Part shown: piece by piece, positions 1 through 4,760 of the stretch
How the letters are laid out: every line of letters begins with the position of its first letter
How positions within the stretch are numbered: position 1 is the first letter of the stretch
NCBI GenBank assembly: GCA_031259225.1
Contig: JAIRLT010000054.1
Location: 1-6,301, forward strand
Direction: 5' to 3'
Length of the DNA stretch: 6,301 bases
Source of the DNA: Prevotellaceae bacterium
GTDB taxonomy: Bacteria > Bacteroidota > Bacteroidia > Bacteroidales > UBA932
Position numbers and translations under genes: made by a program
The notes under the pieces: generated by a model
Told to the model about the DNA's origin: nothing
Seen by the model: only the letters and a program-made list of their open reading frames with translations
Databases searched by the model: none

Positions 1-110
1 CCTTCAAGGAGTCGGAGCGCGGAAAGACCCTCTGGTTTGCCGCCCGCTGGGAAAATACCAGCGGCAAAAAAGGTCCCTGGAGCGAAATCGAAAGCACGAT
101 TATTCCGTAA
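1..110 (+). CDS. C-terminal end of an unidentified protein (partial, 5' end outside the window)
   Basis: Reading from base 3, 35 codons run open to a TAA at 108-110. The encoded tail contains FAARWENTSGKKGPWSE and ends STIIP. The spaced aromatic and glycine residues (W..RWEN..G..GPWSE) look like the last strands of a small beta-sandwich, such as a fibronectin-III-like domain. Similar endings occur on hypothetical Bacteroidota proteins, but that is recalled, not searched. No function can be given. The stop codon lies one base before a C/G-rich hairpin repeat, so that repeat may serve as its transcription end. The +1 frame over 37-243, which begins with an ATG, is a shadow, because the frame described here reads in from the window edge and stops naturally. 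Confidence 0.6.
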   Translation, partial: FKESERGKTLWFAARWENTSGKKGPWSEIESTIIP

Positions 111-111
111 G

Positions 112-135
112 CCCCCCAGCCCCCGAAGGGGGAGC
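112..135. repeat. C/G-rich hairpin repeat, unit 1
   Basis: A run of six C, then AG, then CCCCC-GAA-GGGGG (120-132) followed by AGC. The five-base stem with a three-base loop begins ten bases after the stop of the upstream gene. It shares the framework CCCCCAGCCCCC..AA..GGGGGAGC with the unit at 154-181, so the two are copies of one dispersed repeat. There is no following T tract, so it is not a classical intrinsic terminator, though it could stabilise a 3' end. Confidence 0.65.
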
Positions 136-153
136 AAACGAGTGGAACACCTT

Positions 154-181
154 CCCCCAGCCCCCTCCAAAGGAGGGGGAG
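154..181. repeat. C/G-rich hairpin repeat, unit 2
   Basis: CCCCCAG followed by a perfect eight-base inverted repeat, CCCCCTCC (161-168), loop AAA, GGAGGGGG (172-179), then AG. It is a longer-stem version of the unit at 112-135. The strong stem 50 bases behind a stop codon may act as a 3' end or terminator for the upstream gene, although it lacks a T tract on the forward strand. Confidence 0.65.
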
Positions 182-183
182 CG

Positions 184-197
184 GCTGGCGCACCAGC
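184..197. repeat. Palindromic core of the heptamer repeat family, free copy
   Basis: GCTGG-CGCA-CCAGC forms a five-base stem around four bases and differs by one base from the perfect palindrome GCTGGCGCGCCAGC at 1890-1903. It precedes the first heptamer array by seven bases. It is the only core here that is not directly joined to the end of an array. Confidence 0.6.
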
Positions 198-204
198 GCT
201 TCGC

Positions 205-251
205 GAGTGGAGAATGGAGAGTGGAGAATGGAGAATTAGCTGACGCGCCAG
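205..251 (+). repeat. Heptamer array plus core, copy A
   Basis: Five heptamers fill exactly 35 bases (205-239). GAGTGGA and GAATGGA alternate twice, and the fifth unit is GAATTAG. The core CTGACGCGCCAG (240-251) follows directly. The purine-rich strand is the forward strand and the core lies at its 3' end, the same polarity as the other copies. Unlike them, its first four units contain no stop codon. It lies in the gap between the upstream partial gene and the DUF4301 gene. Confidence 0.75.
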
Positions 252-253
252 AG

Positions 254-300
254 GAGTTAAGAACTAAGAGTTAAGAACTAAGAGTTGGCTGGCGCGGCAG
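254..300 (+). repeat. Heptamer array plus core, copy B
   Basis: GAGTTAA and GAACTAA alternate twice, then GAGTTGG, giving five heptamers over 254-288. The core CTGGCGCGGCAG (289-300) follows without a gap. The core region also forms a perfect hairpin, TTGGCTG (285-291) with CAGCCAA (298-304), around six bases. Together with copy C (343-386, opposite strand) it makes an imperfect inverted repeat of about 42 bases per arm. Stops occur in all six frames within 254-274. Confidence 0.8.
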
Positions 301-301
301 C

Positions 302-341
302 CAATTAATCACATTAGCACATTAAACAATTAGCACATTAG
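302..341. repeat. Array of five octamers between two cores
   Basis: The 40 bases divide into five 8-base units: CAATTAAT, CACATTAG, CACATTAA, ACAATTAG and CACATTAG. It occupies the space between the converging copies B and C. The unit length differs from the neighbouring heptamer arrays but the unit number, five, is the same. The array contains stop codons in all three forward and all three reverse frames. Confidence 0.6.
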
Positions 342-342
342 C

Positions 343-386
343 CTGCGCCAGCCAACTCTTAACTCTTAGTTCTTAACTCTTAACTC
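343..386 (-). repeat. Heptamer array plus core, copy C (encodes the end of the DUF4301 protein)
   Basis: Read on the reverse strand, 386 to 352 holds five heptamers: GAGTTAA twice, GAACTAA, GAGTTAA and GAGTTGG. A shortened core, CTGGCGCAG, follows at 351-343. It has the same junction (GAGTTGG into CTGGCGC) as copy B, in the opposite orientation. The first three units are translated as the last six residues and stop codon of the DUF4301 gene. Confidence 0.8.
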
Positions 387-1862
387 ACTCTGGTGTTCTT
401 TGCGCAGCAAGTCCAGTACGGTTTTTACGGGATTGAACGTAGCGAGGGGGACTTCTACAAAAACGGTATTCCAGTTGCTCATGGCGCCGTTCCAGAGCCC
501 CGGCAGTTCCTGCGCTTTGAGCGTCCTGCCGTCTTTGCTTTTCGTGGAAATGAAGCCGGTAGCGGGGTCGCGGAAATGAAGCAAATCAAATTTCCCGCCT
601 TTATAATCGCGGAACGAACAGACCAAATCCACCGGATTGAAGTGGGTAGCCGCATTAAAGTGTTTTTGCACTTCCGGGTCGTTCAGATCCAGTTGTACGC
701 TTTCGGCAATTTGCAACGACAGCGAGCCGTCGGCATCCTTTGCAATGAAAGGACCGCCGCCCGGTTCCCCCACATTTTTTACCATGCCGCACACACGCAA
801 AGGTCGGTTGAGTTTTGCATACAACAACGGCGCATATTCCTTTTCCGGCACCTCCGGCAAGGTGATGCAGAAAGCGTGTTCCAGGAACAGGGCTATTTTT
901 TTTAATTGAAGCGCATCCGGATTATTTTCTATTTGCGCGATGTAATGGTATATTTGTTCGCGCAATTGCAGCAACAAGCCTGCCAGCACTTTTTTCCAGT
1001 GTACGGTTTCCGGTTTCAGGGCGTCGGTTACCACGTTGTCGATGTTTTTCACGAAGACCACATCTTCCGTCAGTGCGTTGAGGTTTTCGAGCAGCGCGCC
1101 ATGCCCGCCCGGACGGAAAAGCAAGCTGTTGTCGGCATTCCGGAAAGGCTGGTTATGCCCGTCTGCCGCAATCGTGTCGGTTGATTTTTTTTGTTCCGAA
1201 AAAGTTATTTCAAAGGTCACGCCGAACTGTTCTTCGTAGGACGGTTGTACTTTTTTCAGCAAACCGGTAAATTTACTGCGGTGTTCGGGGGAAACGGTAA
1301 AGTGCAAACGCGCTACATTGCCGGCGTCTTTGGCGTACAAAGCCGCTTCCACCAAGTGTTCTTCAAAGGCGGTACGCGCCCCGCCGGCATATTTATGAAA
1401 GAGCAGCAGTCCTTTTGGGAGGTTGCCATAGTTCAACCCGGCTTTATCCAGCAACGCATTCAAGACCGCTAAACGGTCGTCCGGATTAGCAGCAACTTTT
1501 TTCAGTTCGTCATAAAATGCAAATTTATCCAGCGAAGCGAAAAACGCTGCGCTGTCGTTGCTAATAGCTGCGCCGGGATTTTGCGCCAATGCCGTTTTTG
1601 TTTCGAGCAACGCCTTAAACATCCGTGTGGCAGCGCCCGAAGCAGGAACGAATTTCACGCGCCGCCCGCTCCAATTATCGAAAAGCTGCACTAATCCGGC
1701 TTGCGTTTCCGTGTCTAATTGCCTGATCCCTTTTCCCGGCGCTGCCGGCGCTACTATGGGGAGATAAGGAAAACCTGTGCGGAAATTTTGTAATTGCCGT
1801 TCGGCTTGTTCCACACGGATGCCCGCTTGGGACAATTGTTCTAAATCATAAAGGTTAAACAT
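366..1862 (-). CDS. DUF4301 family protein, possible UDP-sugar pyrophosphorylase-like nucleotidyltransferase
   Basis: A 498-residue soluble-looking protein with no signal peptide or membrane segment, recognised as the Bacteroidota family DUF4301, whose biochemical role is not established. Visible motifs are KFVPASGAATRM (70-81), FSEQKKSTDT (221-230), FRPGGHGALLENL (249-261), FVKNIDNVV (270-278), GEPGGGPF (365-372) and LPGLWNGAMSNWN (453-465). Their order resembles the UDPGP pyrophosphorylases: a glycine-rich GTR-type loop, a Q/P region, a PPGHGD motif, then a vxNiDN motif that binds metal and nucleotide-sugar. I infer a GT-A nucleotidyltransferase fold, but the substrate is unknown. The ATG at 1860-1862 gives the family-like start MFNLYDLEQLS, without a clear ribosome-binding site. 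The natural end is probably near DLLRKEHQ. The last six residues, ELRVKN, and the stop come from a repeat array. It lies 54 bases after pdxB and may be co-transcribed with it. Confidence 0.85.
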   Translation of the reverse strand: MFNLYDLEQLSQAGIRVEQAERQLQNFRTGFPYLPIVAPAAPGKGIRQLDTETQAGLVQLFDNWSGRRVKFVPASGAATRMFKALLETKTALAQNPGAAISNDSAAFFASLDKFAFYDELKKVAANPDDRLAVLNALLDKAGLNYGNLPKGLLLFHKYAGGARTAFEEHLVEAALYAKDAGNVARLHFTVSPEHRSKFTGLLKKVQPSYEEQFGVTFEITFSEQKKSTDTIAADGHNQPFRNADNSLLFRPGGHGALLENLNALTEDVVFVKNIDNVVTDALKPETVHWKKVLAGLLLQLREQIYHYIAQIENNPDALQLKKIALFLEHAFCITLPEVPEKEYAPLLYAKLNRPLRVCGMVKNVGEPGGGPFIAKDADGSLSLQIAESVQLDLNDPEVQKHFNAATHFNPVDLVCSFRDYKGGKFDLLHFRDPATGFISTKSKDGRTLKAQELPGLWNGAMSNWNTVFVEVPLATFNPVKTVLDLLRKEHQSELRVKN

Positions 1863-1870
1863 GGCGGTTG

Positions 1871-1938
1871 GATTTCTGATTTCTGATGGGCTGGCGCGCC
1901 AGCTAATTCTTAATTCCTAATTCTTAATTCCTAATTCT
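1871..1938 (-). repeat. Heptamer array plus perfect palindrome, copy D (encodes the end of PdxB)
   Basis: On the reverse strand, 1938 to 1904 holds five heptamers, AGAATTA and GGAATTA alternating. They run directly into the perfect 14-base palindrome GCTGGCGCGCCAGC (1903-1890). Beyond the palindrome two further heptamers, GATTTCT (1871-1877 and 1878-1884, forward strand), continue the 7-base period. The copy fills nearly all of the gap between pdxB and the DUF4301 gene. Its first units supply the pdxB stop codon and the preceding residues ELGIKN. Stops are present in all six frames. The palindrome could form a hairpin between the two genes and reduce read-through. Confidence 0.8.
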
Positions 1939-2960
1939 TCCCATTCCGGCGTATTGCGTAAAGGATATTTGTTGCGCAATTGTTCAAAATTTTGCGGTTG
2001 TGCACGCAGTAATTTATCATCTTCGAGGATAGGATAAGCTGCTGTAAGGAGCGTCCGCAAACGGTTTTCGCCGCAAGGAATATCAATATGCGTTTTCCCT
2101 GTGGCGAAAGTTGCCGTGAAATTTTTCAATGCGCCGATGTCGAAAAACGTTGCCAGCGCCCGCACGACCATTGTTGTGGCATTGCTCTTCCCCTGTATGG
2201 AATAGCCTGCAATGTGCGGCGTGGCAATGTCTGCAGCCGCGAGCGTGGCGGGATGGATGTGCGGTTCGTTTTGCCAAACATCCAATATTACCGCGCCCAA
2301 TTTTTTGCGGTGACGCAACAACGCAGCTTCGTCGGTAACTTCCCCGCGCGAGGTGTTGATGAACACCGCGCCGCATTGGAGGCGTTCAAAAAAAGCGTCG
2401 CCTGCCAGGTTCCTTGTACAGCCGGACAGCGGCACATGGAGCGTAACGCTGTCGGCGCGTTGCAGCAGTTCTTCCAATTCGACAAATCCCGCCGTCCCTT
2501 CGCGCGCCGCACGGGGCGGGTCATTCAAAAGCACCCGCATTCCCATGTGGGCAGCCAGTGCGCTCACTAAACGCCCGATATTTCCCGCGCCGATAATCCC
2601 CAGTGTGCGTTCCTGTACTTTTTTCCCGGTAAGCGTTTCTGCCGCCAACAGGGCGGTTACCACGTATTGCGCGACGGCTGCCGCATTGCAGCCGGCTGCT
2701 GAAAAAACAGCAATACCATTTTGCCGGCAGTAGTCCGAGTCAATATGGTCGGCGCCGACGGTGGCAGTGGCAACGAAACGAACGGGTGAATGCGCCAATA
2801 GCTTTGCATCGCAACGTGTACGGGTGCGGATTAAAAGCGCATCGGCGCCTTTAAGCAGGGTGGGGGAAATGGCGCCGGCAGGCGCATAAACAACTTCGGC
2901 ATACGGCTCAAAAACGCCCTGCAATAACGGAATATTTTCATCGGCTACAATTTTCATCAT
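1917..2960 (-). CDS. pdxB: 4-phosphoerythronate dehydrogenase
   Basis: A cytosolic NAD-dependent enzyme that oxidises 4-phospho-D-erythronate to 2-oxo-3-hydroxy-4-phosphobutanoate, the second step of the DXP-dependent pyridoxal phosphate pathway. The 347 residues show the D-isomer 2-hydroxyacid dehydrogenase pattern: the N-terminal lid MKIVADENIP, Rossmann loop GAGNIG (124-129), Asp147 at the end of the following strand for the NAD ribose, and the catalytic trio Arg205 (NTSRG), Glu232 (QNEPH) and His249 (TPHIAGYSIQGK). The SIQGK stretch and a C-terminal domain ending in an LRNTPEW region favour PdxB over SerA or lactate dehydrogenase. The length fits Bacteroidota PdxB, somewhat shorter than in E. 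coli. The first ATG (2958-2960) overlaps the DUF721 stop by four bases, which suggests coupled translation. The next ATG, one codon later, is equally possible. The final ELGIKN and stop come from a repeat array. Confidence 0.93.
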   Translation of the reverse strand: MMKIVADENIPLLQGVFEPYAEVVYAPAGAISPTLLKGADALLIRTRTRCDAKLLAHSPVRFVATATVGADHIDSDYCRQNGIAVFSAAGCNAAAVAQYVVTALLAAETLTGKKVQERTLGIIGAGNIGRLVSALAAHMGMRVLLNDPPRAAREGTAGFVELEELLQRADSVTLHVPLSGCTRNLAGDAFFERLQCGAVFINTSRGEVTDEAALLRHRKKLGAVILDVWQNEPHIHPATLAAADIATPHIAGYSIQGKSNATTMVVRALATFFDIGALKNFTATFATGKTHIDIPCGENRLRTLLTAAYPILEDDKLLRAQPQNFEQLRNKYPLRNTPEWEELGIKN

Positions 2961-3250
2961 TGCAAAATCAGTTCGTCAATTACCTTTGCGCCCGCCTGCT
3001 GGTTGATTTTTTCTACTATCTCGGCGCGCATCATGAACAATTGCCGGCGCACGATAGAAGAGTCCAACTGTACAAAAAATTTCCGGTTGGCGATATATTT
3101 TTTACGTGTAACCCGCGTTACCGTTAGCCCCAACAGCTCGTCCCACAATAAAAGCACACGTGCTTCCAACAGTTTATCCTCCAAACCTTCGTCAAGGACG
3201 TATTGTTGTAACACGTCTTTCAGTAATAATATTTTGCTCTGCCGTTTCAT
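2957..3250 (-). CDS. DUF721 family protein, DciA-like
   Basis: A 97-residue protein of the DUF721 family, which includes DciA, the helicase-loading or helicase-operating factor of bacteria that lack DnaC or DnaI. Family features are an N-terminal helix (KDVLQQYVLDEGLEDKL), the conserved Trp in LLWDELLG (about residues 34-41), a beta segment KKYIANRKFFVQLDSS (about 50-65), a basic helix RRQLFMMRAEIVEKIN and the closing IDELIL. It is short, consisting of the core KH-like domain without a long extension, as is usual in this phylum. It starts four bases after recF and overlaps pdxB by four. A weak AAGG lies just before the ATG. The recF-DUF721 neighbourhood is also found in Actinobacteria, where Rv0004 (DciA) follows recF. 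The family is well supported; the helicase role is inferred. Confidence 0.85.
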   Translation of the reverse strand: MKRQSKILLLKDVLQQYVLDEGLEDKLLEARVLLLWDELLGLTVTRVTRKKYIANRKFFVQLDSSIVRRQLFMMRAEIVEKINQQAGAKVIDELILQ

Positions 3251-3254
3251 TGCC

Positions 3255-4355
3255 TTATTGCCGGGCGGCGGTAAAAGCGCCCTGTTTCGCGGTGAATATC
3301 GTATAATCCTGGGTGAGTTCCTTCACCATTTTGTCGAGGCGGATTTTGTTACTGTCGGTTAAAAATATTTGCCCGAACGCTTCGTGCGCCACCATTACAA
3401 TCAATTGCTGCACGCGGCGTTCGTCGAGTTTGTCGAAAATGTCATCCAATAGTAACAACGGATGTTGTTTGTTGTGCTGCTTCAGGAATTCGTATTGCGC
3501 CAGTTTTAATGCAATCAGGAATGTTTTTTGTTGTCCTTGCGAACCCACGCGGCGCAAGGTATACCCGCCGAGGTGCATCGCGATGTCGTCGCGGTGAATG
3601 CCGACGGTGGTGTGTTGCATGACGCGGTCGCGGCTGGCATATTGCAGGAGCAAGTCGTTCAATCCGCCATTGTCCAGATCCGAACGATAGCCCAGCGTAA
3701 CCTGTTCTTTATTTTCCGAAAGGGTTTCGTAGATGCCGGAAAAGAACGGCTGCAAGCCGGCAACCAGCGTTTTCCGGCGGTCATAAATCAATTGCGCATG
3801 TTGCGCCAGTTGTTCATTGAGCGTCAGCAGCAGCTCGGAAGCCGCGCCGGAAGGCGTTTTCAGTAATTTATTGCGTTGCGCAAGGAAATGATTGTAATGC
3901 GTAAGCGCATGCAGGTACGTGCGGTCTATCTGCACCAGCAACGTGTTCATATATTTCCGCCGTTCTTCGCCCGATTCATTTATCAGTCCGTTATCGACAG
4001 GCGCAATGATTACCAGCGGCAGCAAGCCGAGATGATCGGACAGGCGGTCGTACGTTTTGTTGTTACGTTTAAGCGTTTTCCCCCCGGCGCGTTGCACGCC
4101 GCAGGAAATGGTATCTTCCGTGCCGTTGCGTTGGTAGCGCCCCTGCAAAAGGAAAAAGGCTTCGTTGTGGCGGATATGGGGACAGTCGCTGCCGCCAAAG
4201 CAACTTTTAGCCATCGACAAATAATATACGGCGTCCAGCAAGTTCGTTTTGCCTTCGCCATTTTCCCCGACAATACAATTGATATTCGGCGAAAAGTCCA
4301 GTTCCGCCGAGGCGATATTCTTAAAATCCGTTATAGATAAATGGCGCAAAAACAT
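3255..4355 (-). CDS. recF: DNA replication and repair protein RecF
   Basis: An SMC-like ATPase that binds single-strand gaps and, with RecO and RecR, loads RecA during gap repair and restart of stalled forks. The 366 residues are full length. They show the N-terminal pattern LSITDFKNIASAELDFSP, Walker A GENGEGKT (30-37), the ABC signature VGSQGQQKT (270-278), Walker B with D-loop LLLDDIFDKLD (301-311, key acids Asp304 and Asp305), and the late TDS motif (333-335). The ATG at 4353-4355 is chosen because the conserved beta-strand begins right after it. It heads the tight reverse-strand cluster recF-DUF721-pdxB. A promoter -7 element ends only five bases before the ATG, so the message may be leaderless. 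In Bacteroidota recF often sits beside DUF721, which fits here. Confidence 0.95.
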   Translation of the reverse strand: MFLRHLSITDFKNIASAELDFSPNINCIVGENGEGKTNLLDAVYYLSMAKSCFGGSDCPHIRHNEAFFLLQGRYQRNGTEDTISCGVQRAGGKTLKRNNKTYDRLSDHLGLLPLVIIAPVDNGLINESGEERRKYMNTLLVQIDRTYLHALTHYNHFLAQRNKLLKTPSGAASELLLTLNEQLAQHAQLIYDRRKTLVAGLQPFFSGIYETLSENKEQVTLGYRSDLDNGGLNDLLLQYASRDRVMQHTTVGIHRDDIAMHLGGYTLRRVGSQGQQKTFLIALKLAQYEFLKQHNKQHPLLLLDDIFDKLDERRVQQLIVMVAHEAFGQIFLTDSNKIRLDKMVKELTQDYTIFTAKQGAFTAARQ

Positions 4356-4360
4356 GTGTA

Positions 4361-4391
4361 CAAAGATACATAATTTGCGTTGAATGTAAAA
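4361..4391 (-). promoter_or_regulatory. Promoter of the recF cluster (Bacteroidota type)
   Basis: On the reverse strand TATCTTTG (4368-4361) matches the -7 consensus TAnnTTTG. It lies 19 bases after TTTT (4391-4388), one mismatch from the TTTG -33 element. Transcription starting four to seven bases downstream would begin at about 4357-4354, that is at or beside the recF ATG. Confidence 0.65.
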
Positions 4392-4411
4392 CCGGCGAGT
4401 TTAATTGGAAA

Positions 4412-4433
4412 AATTAAGAATTGGCTGACGCCG
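4412..4433 (+). repeat. Partial heptamer-plus-core repeat, copy E
   Basis: AATTAAGAATTGG followed by CTGACGCCGC keeps only the last two heptamers and the left part of the core, in forward polarity. The junction GAATTGG-CTGACGC matches copies A to D. It lies upstream of the recF promoter and is the last copy before the AT-rich segment that leads to the integrase gene, so it may mark an old boundary. Confidence 0.6.
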
Positions 4434-4452
4434 CAAAAAAATCGAAATAAAA

Positions 4453-4483
4453 TTTGGAATTAAAAAAATTAGTTTTATATTTG
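4453..4483 (+). promoter_or_regulatory. Strong consensus Bacteroidota promoter
   Basis: TTTG (4453-4456), exactly 19 bases, then TATATTTG (4476-4483), which matches the -33 and -7 consensus of the primary sigma factor of this phylum at every fixed position. The start site would be near A4488. No protein-coding gene begins nearby: the first ATG (4494) gives only Met-Leu-Leu-stop. It must therefore drive a small RNA or a leader of about 270 bases for the integrase. Confidence 0.65.
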
Positions 4484-4494
4484 CGCCATTAATA

Positions 4495-4507
4495 TGCTTC
4501 TTTGACA
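4495..4507 (+). promoter_or_regulatory. boxA-like antitermination sequence
   Basis: TGCTTCTTTGACA differs from the E. coli rRNA boxA TGCTCTTTAACA by one extra T and one A-to-G change. It resembles the TTCTTTGACAT motif seen ahead of 16S genes in Bacteroidota. It lies seven bases into the predicted transcript, where NusB/NusE could bind it. This rests on sequence resemblance only. Confidence 0.3.
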
Positions 4508-4642
4508 TTTTGAATTTGATATATTAAAATATATCGCTTTAACTTTTATTCGGCAAGTAAACTGAAATCTGGAAAATTTCCATATAAATTTTCGGGAAAA
4601 AAGTTCAGAAAAAAATAAAATTCTATGAACCAATATTGACAA

Positions 4643-4671
4643 GGGATATATAACGTTTCCCATTTTTTTTT
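4643..4671 (+). terminator. Possible weak intrinsic terminator
   Basis: GGGA (4643-4646) can pair with TCCC (4658-4661), followed after one A by nine T (4663-4671). The stem is only four base pairs with a mismatched interior, so termination would be partial. It lies between the consensus promoter and the integrase promoter, where it could end a small RNA or act as an attenuator. Confidence 0.3.
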
Positions 4672-4682
4672 AAAATTTCTTT

Positions 4683-4714
4683 TCTGTATTTTCGATAAAA
4701 AATACCTACCTTTG
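4683..4714 (+). promoter_or_regulatory. Probable promoter of the integrase gene
   Basis: TACCTTTG (4707-4714) matches the -7 consensus TAnnTTTG. The -33 element is weak: TCTG at 4683-4686 with a 20-base spacer is the best candidate. The start site would be about 4719, giving a leader of roughly 40 bases before the ATG at 4761. Confidence 0.55.
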
Positions 4715-4723
4715 TACGACGAA

Positions 4724-4744
4724 ATTCTACAAATATTCTACAAA
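4724..4744 (+). repeat. Direct repeat in the integrase leader
   Basis: ATTCTACAAA occurs at 4724-4733 and again at 4735-4744, one helical turn apart (11-base period), between the predicted transcription start and the ATG. A related AAATTCTA lies at 4618-4625. The position suits a repressor site or an arm-type site for the integrase. Function is inferred from position alone. Confidence 0.45.
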
Positions 4745-4760
4745 CCTAAAAGTCGAAAAT

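Larger units (their letters stand above)
4488..4671 (+). ncRNA. Candidate small RNA or long untranslated leader
   Basis: The segment begins at the predicted start of the 4453-4483 promoter and ends at a nine-T tract. It is very AT-rich and has no plausible ORF. Possible pairings include GATATAT (4518-4524) with ATATATC (4529-4535), TGGAAA with TTTCCA (4570-4582), and GTTCA-GAA (4603-4610) with TTC-TA-TGAAC (4621-4630). A boxA-like sequence lies at its 5' end. It does not match any RNA family that I can identify from memory. It could instead be a regulatory leader read through into the integrase gene. Confidence 0.35.

Noticed and set aside
37..243. Forward 68-residue ORF over the left edge
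   Set aside because: It overlaps the true reading frame that enters from base 3 and then runs through the C/G hairpins and the GAGTGGA array; the composition is repeat-driven.
205..386. CRISPR-like array
   Set aside because: The units are 7-8 bases without unique spacers of constant length, and no cas genes are present.
393..905. Forward 170-residue ORF opposite the DUF4301 gene
   Set aside because: Antisense shadow of a recognised gene; no family motifs, promoter or ribosome-binding site.
2088..2570. Forward 160-residue ORF opposite pdxB
   Set aside because: Antisense shadow; pdxB has all catalytic motifs on the other strand.
3528..4340. Two forward ORFs (112 and 154 residues) opposite recF
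   Set aside because: Antisense shadows of a complete recF gene; no independent signal.
4371..4377. Forward promoter -7 element TAATTTG near the recF start
   Set aside because: It does not fit TAnnTTTG in the required spacing (one base short) and lacks a matching upstream element.
4475..4663. Reverse 62-residue ORF in the AT-rich gap
   Set aside because: Composition is that of AT-rich DNA (I, F, K, S), no recognisable domain, and it lies opposite the consensus forward promoter region.
4400..4760. Invertible promoter or attachment site used by the integrase
   Set aside because: No pair of longer inverted repeats flanks a promoter, and no tRNA gene or duplicated core was found; only short AT-rich inverted repeats are visible.
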